Under the pieces are notes generated by a model. That model saw nothing but the letters and a program-made list of their open reading frames with translations, searched no databases and was not told the origin of the DNA. Positions 1 through 10,560 of a DNA stretch of 64,000 nucleotides are shown piece after piece. Origin of the DNA: Hawksworthiomyces lignivorus (lineage: Eukaryota; Ascomycota; Sordariomycetes; Ophiostomatales; Ophiostomataceae); contig NTMA01000004.1 in NCBI GenBank assembly GCA_002917075.1, positions 1 through 64,000 on the forward strand. Reading direction: 5' to 3'. The translations under genes and the position numbers were made by a program. Numbering within the stretch: position 1 is the first letter of the stretch; each line of letters starts with the position of its first letter.

Positions 1-906
1 GGAAAAAACAAAAAAAAAAAAAAAAAAAAAAATGAAAAAAAAAATGAAAATGACAGTGGCGCGCTACTTTACAGGGAGAAGATGGGACTGAGATGAGAAA
101 GAAAAGCATAATGCTCCGTAGGCTTTGAAGCGATCTGGGGCGCGCTTGGGCCGTGTTGTCTTCGGCGAGATTTGATGAGTCGTTTGTTGTCCGTGAGCCG
201 CCCCAGCATCGCATACTCAACATGTGGCAGCGCCAAGCGCCTCTGGACTGTCTACGATGCATTGAAATTAGAGGATAACAAATTTTTTTTTAAAAAAAAA
301 AAAAAGTTTCTAAAAGAGGTAAATATGAATTTTCTAACGAGCTGAAAACGTATGAAGCAAAAACACTGGACTTCTCTTGCGAAGACTGTCTCCGCATTGA
401 GGAAGTCGAGGGCGGTTCTCTAATTATTTTCAGAGACACAAATGAGAAGGCCAGAAACTGACTCTATCATCCAAAAAAAAAAAGATATACATGTAGATAT
501 TACATAGCGCTTCTTTCAGTGCTTTTGTCTATTTTCTTATATCATAACTCGTGCAGACGCCGGTAATACTGCCGTTTTAAGCCCTTGGACCGCGTCTTTG
601 GTTTACGCGAATGTCGCTCTATATGCACTTACGTATTATGCTGTATGCTCTCACAATGCAACTGGAACCACAACGGATACGTAGCCGGCCCCTAGGAAAA
701 CCTCGCATTCCAGTGAATGCGTCGTGTAGCTGCAGCCGTTCGTGAGGGGATCAATACTGAGCAGAAATATGCCAGTGATTCAGCCCATGGCTCCCAGAGT
801 AACACTTAGTGTCATATAATGTGAAAGCTCTCGCGTGAATCGCACATAGGCACAGTTGCCCTTTCATCCATTCTAATCTTCTATCCGATGTTCCAGCAGA
901 TGACAG
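1..906. other. Intergenic, no gene seen
   Basis: AT-rich sequence downstream of the transporter gene on the minus strand. It opens with a poly-A run at about 10-31 and has further A-runs near 290-305 and 472-482. I see no coding pattern, RNA gene or repeat beyond these homopolymers. Confidence 0.6.
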
Positions 907-2394
907 TTACAAGACAGCTCGTAAATCCTTGTTGAGGATGAACCGTAAAGCCACCATGAATATCATGGTGACAGTAAAACAGACGCCAGCAAAGAGCTGC
1001 ATCCCCAAGTAGTTCCCAGTGTTGCTCAAAATGGCTCCGGCGATGGGGGTGCCGGCCAGTGAGCCAATTCCCTTGAGGAAAGAGACCATGCCGAGTCTGG
1101 TGCCCAGCACGCTCAGATCCTTGGTGAAGGATGTCAGGACGACCGGGGCGACCGCCACGAGACTGCCCGAGAAAAAGCCATAAAAGATGGAGAAGGCGAT
1201 GTTGCCAGCACCGGAGTCCACCGCGATCCAGGAGAACGTGACAATTGCCGTGGATCCGGTGATGAACACAAACGTGTTCACGGGGCCGAACACGTCAGAC
1301 AGCATCGCCAGAAGCACGCGGCCGGGAATGGAGCCCGCGTTGAGGATGGCGACGAGGTAGAGAGCGACGCTCTGGCCCTGCAGGCCGTGCCCAAGGGCGT
1401 ATGTCTGGAGATAGAAGACGGGCACGAACCACGCGACGTTGCTGAAGAAAATGCCAACCGAGTAGGTTGAATACGACGAGCTCTCGAACGCCGAGCGATC
1501 GATGAGCGACGCGACGCCCTTAAAGACCCTGTCTCGCTGCCGCGGGCGCAGAACCGCCAGAGAGAAGCAGCACATGGCAAGAGAGATGAAGGCGAGAATG
1601 CGGACCGTCCAGCCGAAGCCGATGTGCGGCTGCAGTCCCTGGAAGATAAGCGGATAGACGGTGCCCCCGAGACAGCTCCCGACGGTGGCGATGCTCATGG
1701 CTCGCGCGCGGCGGGCCTTGAAGTAAGTCGGGATGATGGCGATGGACGGGATGGACAAGAAGCTGGTTCCCAAGCCGACGCAAACGGCATGAGCCAGCAG
1801 GGCCTGCCAGTACTCCTTGCACAGGCTCGTCATCATGAGACCGAAGACGACGAGGAACGTGCCGACAACGAGCAGCGCGCGACAGTGTCCCGCATCATAC
1901 AGCGGACCGATAACGAGCCCAGCGGACAGCAGGAAGAACATTTGGATAGATCCTATCCAAGAGATGTCGGATGAGGACATGCTACGAAAGAGGTGGTTCT
2001 CGTAGAAGGTCTGGAAGACACCATAAGTGCTGATTAAGCCCCTGTCGCAGTTTATAGTTAGCAGCCTGCTGCGAGACAGCGGAATGACTGTGACGGGTCC
2101 GTACAAACTATTCCAGTACAGGCAGAAACAGCCAGCCACCTGCAGCCATCCTACAAGCCCTCCTTCGACATAGTTGCTAGGCCCAGCAGCGGGATGGCTT
2201 GCAGGGACTGAAGGGCTGGCCCCCTCTCTCACATCTGCAATTGGTTTTTCATCGTTCGAATTGTCGCGACTATTGCCAGCAGTGAAATGCTGCCTTTTTG
2301 CTTCGGCTTCGCTATCTGAATACAAGTCTAGGGCGCTTGCTGGTATAGCATCTAAGCTGCTTTTCTCAGCAATCAGCTTAGAATTATTGCTCAT
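907..2394 (-). CDS. MFS transporter, monocarboxylate-permease-like
   Basis: Predicted plasma-membrane carrier of the major facilitator superfamily, closest in pattern to fungal monocarboxylate transporter-like proteins; the substrate cannot be read from sequence. Model: join(907..2041, 2105..2394), 474 residues, with about 12 hydrophobic segments after a hydrophilic N-terminal tail of roughly 80 residues. A 63-nt intron (2042..2104) keeps the frame open, but it has GTACGG at its 5' end, a GCTAAC branch site and a CAG acceptor. Removing it restores WNSLGLISTYGVFQT, the typical first-membrane-segment motif of this family. I chose the Met at 2394 (MSNNSK); an in-frame Met at 2454 would add 20 atypical residues. 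There is no obvious functional partner next to it; the NmrA gene lies about 0.8 kb upstream. Confidence 0.9.
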   Translation of the reverse strand: MSNNSKLIAEKSSLDAIPASALDLYSDSEAEAKRQHFTAGNSRDNSNDEKPIADVREGASPSVPASHPAAGPSNYVEGGLVGWLQVAGCFCLYWNSLYGPVTVIPLSRSRLLTINCDRGLISTYGVFQTFYENHLFRSMSSSDISWIGSIQMFFLLSAGLVIGPLYDAGHCRALLVVGTFLVVFGLMMTSLCKEYWQALLAHAVCVGLGTSFLSIPSIAIIPTYFKARRARAMSIATVGSCLGGTVYPLIFQGLQPHIGFGWTVRILAFISLAMCCFSLAVLRPRQRDRVFKGVASLIDRSAFESSSYSTYSVGIFFSNVAWFVPVFYLQTYALGHGLQGQSVALYLVAILNAGSIPGRVLLAMLSDVFGPVNTFVFITGSTAIVTFSWIAVDSGAGNIAFSIFYGFFSGSLVAVAPVVLTSFTKDLSVLGTRLGMVSFLKGIGSLAGTPIAGAILSNTGNYLGMQLFAGVCFTVTMIFMVALRFILNKDLRAVL

Positions 2395-2454
2395 GCTGGA
2401 GACTGGCCAGGTCGCATACTGGTTGCGATTGAAGCATCGACGTCCAGGATGCAA

Positions 2455-3213
2455 CGCACGGAAATTTTTTAAGAATTATAGATTTTCAGACTGGCATAGG
2501 GGCTGCAACTGCTACTAATACTCCGCTGCATCCGCAATTCTCGCGATCTCGTCATTTGCACTAGGCGGGCGGAAATAATTCGGCTAGCTGTTTTCCACAA
2601 ACCCATTTTTATAGTCGGCTATGTGACCCGCTCGCTTGCACGCTTCCGCTGTGACTCTGCCTTGCATCTTGCCGATTGGAGCGAAGTGCACACAGCGGCA
2701 ACGCATTGCTTGAGCTGAAGTTAGAGACGATGTTGACACGAAGTGAAGCTTCTTCAGATAATTCCAACGTCGTGTCTATCAGAGTCAGATTTCCGAGTTC
2801 TTTTCGATTACTCAAAAAACAATGCAAATGCTGCCTTGCTTCTGATCATCATAATATGGGCTCCTGGCAGACCTCCGACGGTCAGAGAACAAGGTCGCTA
2901 ACCAGGATTGTCAATGTGCTTACCCAGCTCTTGGCCTCAGTCCGTACAAGAACAGTGTCACTACATCTTCTTGAATTTGCAATCACAACCCCCTAGATTG
3001 AGGAGTTTAATATTTTCTGAGTACAGGGTAATATGGAGTGGCAGGGCTGTATTTATTGACATTTTAGAAGAGACAGCTGTGTAGTACAATCTGTGTATCC
3101 CTCTCGGCGTATAATGAATAAAGTCTTCTATAAAATTCATCTATGAGGCCTAGCAATTCTGACGGTCCTCAAAGCTCGCACCGCACAGTTCTCGTGCTGC
3201 TTTTGTATGTGAA
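2455..3213. other. Intergenic, no gene supported
   Basis: Lies between the transporter start and the NmrA gene stop. A 106-codon open frame at 2676..2996 (+) has no recognisable family features. I do not call a gene here. Confidence 0.5.
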
Positions 3214-4149
3214 TCATAGGAGCCTATAAGGGTGTGCCTCTAGATATTCCTCCAACGTGGTGAGCTTGCCGCGAGCGTTACTAGTTGCCCAGGCGACCAG
3301 CCTCTCAGAATCAGGACCAAAGTAGCCGTACTCTTCTCTAGCATGGAAGGCATCAATCCAGAGGTCCTGACCCCACGGCAGGGTCTTATGAAAGTCTTCA
3401 AATGAGGCTCTCTGGATGGTGATGGTCTTTCCCGTGTTCTTGGATAAAGCCATGACGATGTCATCTTGGCTGTAGAGCGCCGTGGCGGCGTGAAATGTCT
3501 TCCCTTCGTATTTTTCGGGTTCAGCAAGGATGGCACCAACAAATTTGCCTGTGTCGCCAACGGCGTCGATCAGCGGAAGCTGAGATTTGGATGATATGGG
3601 GAATGACAGAACCCAGGTCCCGTCTCCAGCAGGCTGCGGCGCCAGGAAGGCCTGGGACTGGAGATTCTCCATGAAAGACCCCAGCGAGCAAAATGCGCTC
3701 TTGACGGGGAGACGTCGAATGTACTGCTCGGCCTTTGCCTTTGCGTCAAAGGCAGTAACATGGGTATATTTGCCGTCTGACATCTCGGTGACCGACGGCA
3801 GCGTGCTGAAGATGATATACTCGACGCCTTTGTCTACGGCGACGTCTGCCATTGTCTTGGCGCTGCTGTATTCGCGCTCCACGGCATCAGGTTCGAATGA
3901 AGGCACCGTCATGATGTAGACGGTGTGCACACCAGCCAAGGCAGACTCAAGAGAGGCTCGGTTGAGCATGTCCCCATACACAATCTCGACATTCTTCTCT
4001 TTGAGCACATTGGCTTTCTCGGTGTTGACATCGCGGACAATAGCGCGGATCTTGTATTGCTCAGAAAGATCTTGGTCGCCCAGGACATAGTCAACGACTG
4101 AGCCACCCTGTTGGCCAGTGGCGCCAAAGACGGCCAAGATTTTGGTCAT
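3214..4149 (-). CDS. NmrA-like NAD(P)-binding oxidoreductase-fold protein
   Basis: Atypical short-chain dehydrogenase of the NmrA/HSCARG family. Family members bind NAD(P) and act either as redox sensors or regulators, or as reductases in secondary metabolism. The 311-residue protein from Met at 4149 opens with the Rossmann motif G9-x2-G12-x2-G15 (GATGQQGG). It continues with NmrA-type blocks (a DRN-like acidic strand, a threonine/proline segment near TVPSFEPDA, and a C-terminal TTLEEYLEAHP-like helix). An in-frame Met at 4227 exists, but the Rossmann strand must begin at the very N-terminus, so 4149 is preferred. It is intronless. It is divergent from the Zn2Cys6 gene at 4614 and shares a 464-bp promoter with repeated CCG/CGG elements, so it may be that regulator's target. 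NmrA-like is well supported; the substrate is unknown. Confidence 0.92.
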   Translation of the reverse strand: MTKILAVFGATGQQGGSVVDYVLGDQDLSEQYKIRAIVRDVNTEKANVLKEKNVEIVYGDMLNRASLESALAGVHTVYIMTVPSFEPDAVEREYSSAKTMADVAVDKGVEYIIFSTLPSVTEMSDGKYTHVTAFDAKAKAEQYIRRLPVKSAFCSLGSFMENLQSQAFLAPQPAGDGTWVLSFPISSKSQLPLIDAVGDTGKFVGAILAEPEKYEGKTFHAATALYSQDDIVMALSKNTGKTITIQRASFEDFHKTLPWGQDLWIDAFHAREEYGYFGPDSERLVAWATSNARGKLTTLEEYLEAHPYRLL

Positions 4150-4242
4150 TTTGTGCGTACGTTCGGTTAAGGCGTCAAGGAAGTTTTTTTCGTTGCTGTT
4201 GATTTTCTCCCGAAAGGAGATTGACACAAATATATAGAAGAA

Positions 4243-4258
4243 CGGCCATCGGTGGCCG
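4243..4258. promoter_or_regulatory. Perfect inverted repeat upstream of the NmrA gene
   Basis: CGGCCA-TCGG-TGGCCG, six-base arms with a four-base centre, about 94 bp upstream of the NmrA start codon and next to a TATATAAT-like stretch on the minus strand (4260-4267). CGG triplets in inverted arrangement are the usual recognition elements of fungal Zn2Cys6 factors. Binding is inferred. Confidence 0.4.
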
Positions 4259-4398
4259 TATTATATACTGAGCAAACAGAAGCCATTTGAAGAGCACTCA
4301 TAGCCGAACCGCTAGGCCGCAAGGAGTGAACCAAAATAAAATAATACCGATATCAAAGTACAACGATGCAAACGATAATAAGATATGGTACCTCCAGA

Positions 4399-4532
4399 CC
4401 GAGACGTAGTTCGGCGAAAATAGTAAGATGGCCGTGATTTGTAAGCTTGGACCGCCGTCATTTTCGGCGGAGTTGAAGCCCTTCTTAGTCGTTGACTGTC
4501 AATCATATAGCTATGACCGCCTTCATATTCGG
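4399..4532. promoter_or_regulatory. Three CCG-N10-CGG elements in a bidirectional promoter
   Basis: Three everted CGG pairs with the same 10-bp spacer lie at 4399..4414 (spacer agacgtagtt), 4452..4467 (spacer ccgtcatttt) and 4517..4532 (spacer ccttcatatt). The second is extended to a CCGCCG-N7-CGGCGG inverted repeat (4452..4470). Zn2Cys6 dimers bind paired CGG triplets with factor-specific spacing, and here the divergent partner gene encodes such a factor. Autoregulation and control of the NmrA gene are inferred. Confidence 0.55.
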
Positions 4533-4613
4533 TGGAAATTATTCTTGAACTGAGACTACGCCGTCTTTTCTTATTACTGAACACAGAAGCATTATTCCAG
4601 TATCAGCACCGGA

Positions 4614-7005
4614 ATGGATACTCACATCCGCAAGCCGAAATCCAAGCGCAGGGCGGTCAGAAAAGGAACCCGCAGCTGCTGGGAGTGTAAGGGAAGAAAA
4701 GTGAAATGCACTTTTATGACACCCGAGGACGCCGTTTGCGATGGTTGTTTTCGCCGCGGCACCAGCTGCGTTAGCCAGGAGATGCCTAAGCAGCCCTTGG
4801 CTCTAATAGACAGAAGGCGGCAGATGGGAAATCGCATGGCACGGGTCGAAGCGCTTATTGAAAAGCTAGCCAAGACGGCTGAAGATGGAGCGTTGCCTTC
4901 TAGCAAGCTGAATATAGAAAGCAATGCCAGCAAATCTGGAGAGGCCATGCCGCTACCTGCCCGAGTCGTACCTCTAAATTCAGCCTCAGCGCCCCATACT
5001 GATCCGGTAAGCTCTTTTCCACCGTCGGGCATGGATCATCGTTAACTGAGCCCAATAGGATGGTTCCTTTCCGGAAAGCAGAACTCGCCGCACTAGGAGC
5101 ACCCTTGCTGCCAAGACAATAGAAGAGTCGCCTGGCCCATTGAAGCATAAAAGTATTTCAGAAGCTTTGCTGGATGTTTTCCCGAAGCAAGAAAATGTGC
5201 AGACCATCGTCAAACTGGCTGGGCCTATGCCGTCATTCTTTCACCAATTAGTACGCAAGCCTTTGAAAGACATGCAGATAAGCCAAAAGGAAACGCAGCA
5301 TCAGCTAAATGAGCTCTTGGTCCGACATACTTCCGAGACTCACCCGCTTATTATTGTCCGGCAGATGCTCTTACTGGCCATATCGTATCGATACATCCAT
5401 CCCAACATCCAAAATAAATTAGATGGCTTCTCCGAGCCACCTGCAGTCGTTATGCAGAGAGTTGCAGATACTGCCATCAACCTAATTTCTACAAATGATA
5501 AGTTATTACAGGGAACGGTTGAAGGACTAGAATGCCTCTTGCTTGCATCCACTTTCCTGGCGGACAGTGGTAATCTTCGCTCGGCTTGGTTGACTACTCG
5601 TCGAGCAATGCTCATGGCGCAACTAATGTGCCTCCACCTCCGAAAACCTCCCTTGGTGGAGTCTGTGCAGCCAGATAACAAATGGGACCACCAGTTTCTC
5701 TGGTATCGAATTGTCTATTTCGATCGCTTCTTTTCTCTTATCCTTAGCCTGCCGCAAGGGTCAATCGATTCTTCCATGGGCACTGCCCACCCTTTTGACG
5801 ACGATACCCCTATGGGACGTTTAGATCGACGCCATTGCGTCTTAGCAGGCCACATTCTTCAGCGAAACGAAAAGGATCAGACCAGCCATGACTGGGCTGA
5901 GACACAGGCCATTGACGCCGAGCTAAAGAAGCTCTCCGAGTCCATGCCGAGCAAGTGGTGGCTGGTGCCAAACTTGGCGTCTATACAAGATAGTGCCCAG
6001 TTGTTTTGGGACACGATCAAGCTGACAACACAAATTTTTCATTACGTACTATTGAGCCACCTCCATCTTCCCTTTTTGCTGCTGTCATCGAAACGGAGAC
6101 CTGCCGGAGACAGCCATGAGTACAGCCGCACTGCTTGTATAAACGCTAGTCGCGAATTTCTGTCTCGGTATGCAGCATTCCGCAGCTTTAACAATGGGTC
6201 CTATTGTTGCCATAGCATGGATTTTTTTGCTCTTACAGCTTCCATGACTTTACTTCTTTCTCACCTTGACGGACGCTGTGGTAATCGAAACATTGACGGT
6301 GCTTTTGCTCACCAACGCGCTTCGGACCGCTCAATTATGGAGGAAGTTCTAGACAACATGGAGCAAGTCGGCACCCTGGACAAGGCCAAAACTATAAACG
6401 CTAGAGGTGCTAGCGTGCTTCGCCAGCTTCTTGCAATCGAGGCTGATGCTGCCCGCGGCGGCAGCTATCACTTAGAAATCAGTGATAGTTGCTCAAATGA
6501 TGCTGTTCGCTGCCTATATTTGAGTATTCCATATATTGGCACCATTGCCATCACGCAGGTGTCCCATATGTCCCAGAAAGAGCACAGATTCTCTCACTTT
6601 GAAGTTGACAATGCAAAGCTAGAATCCTCGGTATATAATGTCTTGTCAACAACACCAGTTCAAATTGTATTACCACCCGAGGGTTTGGACTATGAGACTA
6701 ATGCCGTGGGTGTCATGGATGGACAGCTCTTGAACAAACAACGAGAGCGTTATGAGAACAGAGAGCAGCAATTGCTCCCTGTAATAGAGCGAATGGATGC
6801 TATTGGAAGCATAGACCTTACTTCTAGTTTTTTCGACCAGCCATCGAATGGAGGCGTGGCTGATGTGCGGTCTCCGCATCTTGCTTTAGGAACAGAACTG
6901 GAGCTTTGGGAGGCCCAGAATGCTGAAACGAATGTTTTTGACATGCTATTAAAAGAATCTTGGGAGCAAACGGAATCTATTAGCGACCATTGGTGGCTAC
7001 AATAA
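4614..7005 (+). CDS. Zn2Cys6 fungal-specific transcription factor
   Basis: Nuclear regulator of 779 residues. Model: join(4614..5006, 5059..7005). The 52-nt intron (GTAAGC ... GTTAACTGAG ... TAG) joins codons in phase 0, so exon 2 begins DGSFPESRTRR. The zinc cluster is complete: C22-x2-C25-x6-C32-x9-C42-x2-C45-x6-C52, with an upstream basic stretch (KPKSKRRAVRKG) and a short linker/coiled region after it. The middle (about 220-560) has the pattern of the fungal-specific transcription factor domain, including a WYRIVYFDRFFSL block. The C-terminus is acidic and may activate transcription. It is divergent from the NmrA-like gene, and repeated CCG-N10-CGG sites lie between them. The target pathway is unknown. 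Exon structure is confident. Confidence 0.95.
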
Positions 7006-7541
7006 TGTCCTATTTAATAAAGCATTACTCAGTTCTAAGCTGTGTTCAACAGCTAAGAGAGGAAGGCCAGAAAAGGGATGTCAAGAGAATATATAGCAGT
7101 TGCTGCTACAAAGTCTTGATTCGGTGCTACTGTTATACAGATCGGAATCTACATAGAAAAATGTAAAACTGACAGTATATGCACGAATAGGTCATCAATA
7201 TCCCGCACTCATTCACGTGAGTACGGGGCCGAAAAAAAAAATTGCATTCTACATATTTCCAGCCGTGTCGAATATTATTAAGTGTTTGTTGGATCCCTGA
7301 AATGAATTTACCTATTGTGTCATCCTCTCTGCCGGCCAAGGAAAGAAGATGTCGCACTAGTGCAGTATAGAGCTGCATGGCCACCGTACACCAGTCCCTG
7401 GTTGTACCTCTGCACATTTCTGCCTTTGCCTATCTGATATGAGCTCCATGTGCTCTGGAGGCACGGTTCCCATACCATCCTATGGCCATCTCTGATTCTT
7501 TGTTGATGCTAAAATTCAAATCTGTTATGGCCCTCAAAAGA
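7006..7541. other. Intergenic, 3' flanks of convergent genes
   Basis: AT-rich spacer between the Zn2Cys6 gene and the PQ-loop pseudogene. A 94-codon minus-strand open frame at 7133..7417 shows no family features. Confidence 0.5.
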
Positions 7542-8506
7542 CTATACCTGGAGTTTGAGCCTGCCCTCAATGTCCCCTCTTCCTTCTACCAAGGAGACAA
7601 TGAAAAGGATGACGAATCCGAGGCCGGTCGACAAATAGGCTATGTGTGTATTGACTGTGCCGTAGAAGGCAAAGAATTTTTCAATGAAGTGCCCGGCCGG
7701 CTAGAAGTCATCTGGAGCCATCCACTAAATGTGATACCAAGTTCTAAGAGTCTGCGCAACAGCTAGGAGGATGAATGCGGCAGCTTCATCAAAATTGAAA
7801 CCAAGCTCAACGCTCCGTGAGAATGTAGTTTTAGAACGGTCTCGATTTGATATTTGAACTGTAGGATGAAACAGACAATAGTGGTCGGGATGAGGAGTGT
7901 GCACCAAGCGCTAAAGCCAGCGACATAGACAAGAAAGAAGTTGATAAACCCTTCCTCGCCGTGGAAAGCAGGACTCTCGTTATACCATAGAAATGCGAGT
8001 GACACCGGTAGGGTAACGACGGCAACAACGCTGACAGTTCGTATGAGCGTTTCTGAGTGTATGCCAAGCTCGGGGTGCTCTGTAGGATGATCCGGGAGCT
8101 CTTCACTACGATAGCGAACGTAGATTATTAGACTGCGTGGTTGATGTCAGTTGTTTCTTCTAAATAAAGGCGATGATGGAGAGGATGGTAGTTACAGTGT
8201 AACAGCAGCTAAAAACTGCACAATCGGTTGAATATAACCCAGTAAAGCTGAAAACGCCCACCAGCCAGTGTATGGCCCTTCGTTTACGCAGTTGAAGGCG
8301 CCATAGAAGTTAGGATGAAATATACGTAACACCAATGTCAAAGTCGAGAACAAGCAGTGGTAAAGGATGTATCTCGAGGAAATGGCATATGTGCGTTGTG
8401 ATATGATGGCAAAGTATTGAGGGACGTAAGAGACGAGGAGAAAAACACATAAAACCCTAGATATCAGAGTGAGTTTTCCTGCCGAACGACGACAGGAAGG
8501 AGTCAT
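7542..8506 (-). pseudogene. PQ-loop-type membrane protein, decayed
   Basis: Remnant of a fungal multi-pass membrane protein with a PQ-loop motif (SYVPQY followed by an ISSRYIL helix and a GWWAFSALLGYIQ helix); the family includes transporter-like proteins of unknown substrate in fungi. Exon 1 is 8196..8506. A normal 63-nt intron (8133..8195, GTAACT, CTGAC, CAG) joins it to a second coding part that resumes with LLIIYVRYR. Three lesions follow. A one-base deletion near 7789-7795 shifts the frame between the GALSLVSI helix and the DEAAAFILLAVAQ helix. Two TAG stops interrupt the shifted frame at 7725..7727 and 7701..7703. The same frame then encodes a good membrane helix and tail (HIAYLSTGLGFVILFIVSLVEG) before a final TAG at 7542..7544. 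Because coding quality continues past each lesion, I read it as a recent pseudogene rather than unusual splicing. Sequencing error could explain the frameshift but hardly all three. Confidence 0.7.
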
Positions 8507-8907
8507 TAAAAAGTGAACAGACGTTTCTAAAACCGTACGTGGAAAGGACTGTTACTCTGGATGCGTGTCGCACCACGAGGAATAGTACATTGTGTCCGTT
8601 TTGTCTGTAGCTTGCTGATTGAAAAAGAGCTCAATAGATGAAGGTGAGTACGTATTGACTATCCCCGTAGATGAAACACAGCTAGTTTTCGCTTTCGTAG
8701 CCCAAGTGTTATACTTGAAAGATGGATTTTTGCTAGTGGGTTGGATGTGTGAAACATAAGCGGACTGAGTCGACCCTAGGTCTGTAGACGGAAAACATTG
8801 ATGATTTGGGCGTACGGCGTGCTCGGGATCGCATGAATGCTTGACAGCTGCTCATGTGGCTAGAACGGGGCTGCTGCTGCGCCGCATTCGCGCAGTTCTG
8901 TTTCTTA

Positions 8908-9123
8908 GATGACGACTTCAACGACAAGATGAATATTTTGGTTGCCCGAAGGTGGCCCATCGAGTTTACACAGCCCACCTGGCTATATGGAATAGCCTCA
9001 AAACATGCCGCTGTGTATTGATACTGTTTTAATAGAGTTGGTTCTATCTCTTCTAGCATGATCCAGACCGAGGGCGTCTACTTCTACGGAAAAGACGGTG
9101 TTAAAAACCCAACGCTTTTTTGA
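8908..9123 (+). pseudogene. Fragment resembling GH55 / pectate-lyase-superfamily beta-1,3-glucanase
   Basis: From 8908 one frame reads DDDFNDKMNILVARRWPIE, then PTWLYGIASKHAAVY, then a TGA at 9019..9021 and, in the same frame, MIQTEGVYFYGKDGV, ending with TGA at 9121. This matches the order of conserved blocks near the C-terminus of fungal GH55-type exo-beta-1,3-glucanases (NILVARG, TWLYGTASEH.V.YQY, MIQTE.PYY). The first TGA falls where those proteins have Gln-Tyr. No start or upstream domain is present, so this is a degraded fragment. Sequence to about 9400 may hold more of the tail in other frames, but I could not align it confidently. Confidence 0.45.
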
Positions 9124-10560
9124 GCGTCTATGTAGTTCTCCAGCTAGTCATATTACTCATAGTGATTCCAATAGGGTCTATAGGCTAGCCTTCTACGGCT
9201 TTTTTTTCCCTATTTTGTCAAGTTGCTTGACTGACAACATACGCTGCTTAGAGTGCGATGAGAGCCGGCCAGTTGTCATACCTAACTGCCAATGGAGGCT
9301 TTTCGATCTTGGAGATTCTTTTGCAGTCAGCATGGGAGCTGATTATAGTAGCATAAAGGAGAGCAATCAACTAGATGAAGACTGCCATAAATTCAAAAGA
9401 GCCTACCAATGTCAGCTAGCAACAACTTCCAGCCTTTCAACGGTAAACCCGGAATGCCGAAGCCGATCAACAAATCGTTTGCATGCTCCGGGGCCAAGAC
9501 GAGGGAGGGAACCGTGGCATCGGCTTGAGAAAGATCTTCGAACGTCTATCCCATAGCAGACGAGGGTCAGTGCGGTCAGCGAATATGATCTCTTGTACCA
9601 TACCGACCTGAAAGTGCAGCTGCGTGGTGGGACGCTTCAAGCTAATAAACTACAGATGGTGCTGTGTCTCACACAGATCCCCGAGGGATAGTTTCACGTC
9701 TAGGAAACACGGTGCATATTTGGCAAAGATAACAATGACCTCGCGCTTCGTTTCTCTTCTTAAGTTGCTCTCATAGCAGTGACAAGCAGAGGGCAGGGCT
9801 TCTGTCAACCTTCTACAGAAGCACTATCAAACATCTCGGTTTGCAAACTATAGAAAATTGTCAGAAGCTGTGAGTGTACTTCCGGATATTTATAATGCAT
9901 ACATTTTTAACGGAAAAGGTAAAAGTATCTATGAGGCCATATCAGGTGTAGGCAGCAGACCCCGAAGTTACTTCGGTACAAGTTGAGACGCACTTAAGGC
10001 GAATGATGAGAGTACAGATTATTTGTGCGGTCAGCTTGACTTAGTGTCCTTGCCGAAATTAATTAAATAAATAAAAAAGAAAGAAAGAAAGAAAAGCATT
10101 TAGCTATCACCCTATAGGGTTCGGCCCGACAGCATAATTCAGAGGCGGGGCTTCTCGTTCTTGGGGCGACAGGACGCGGCTGTAGGGTCAACTTCTGGAG
10201 AAGCAGAGTCGTAGAGCCGTAGGTGCCCGACCCTCGAACGCGACGAGACATTGTTGAGAGAATAAGTATGTCAAGGAATTTGTTATTGGCTGTGCTGGAG
10301 GCTGTGCAGCAGCAAACCCCCCAGTTGCCCGACTGAAATGGCTGGTTGAGAATGTTTTTATCATATGGCTGACGACCTTTAGGTTGCGGCCACTCAAGAA
10401 TAGCAGCAACGGATTTTCGATGCTTCAAAATGACCATCGCGTATTTCAGACAACAGACGACTGATATTCGCCGTCGATCAACTATTGTCATTTTATTAGC
10501 AGAAGAAAAGTCAGTCTAGACTTAAGAGGCCGTGGACGATCCATCGCATCGTATCCGCAG
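9124..10560. other. Intergenic, possibly decayed coding sequence
   Basis: No intact gene. A 152-codon plus-strand frame at 9098..9556 has cysteine-rich stretches that might continue the GH55-like remnant, but frames are inconsistent. The last few hundred bases are the 5' flank of the NLR-like gene at 10561. Confidence 0.4.

Noticed and set aside
8733..9059. 108-codon minus frame
   Set aside because: Opposite strand of the GH55-like fragment; the plus strand carries the recognisable blocks.
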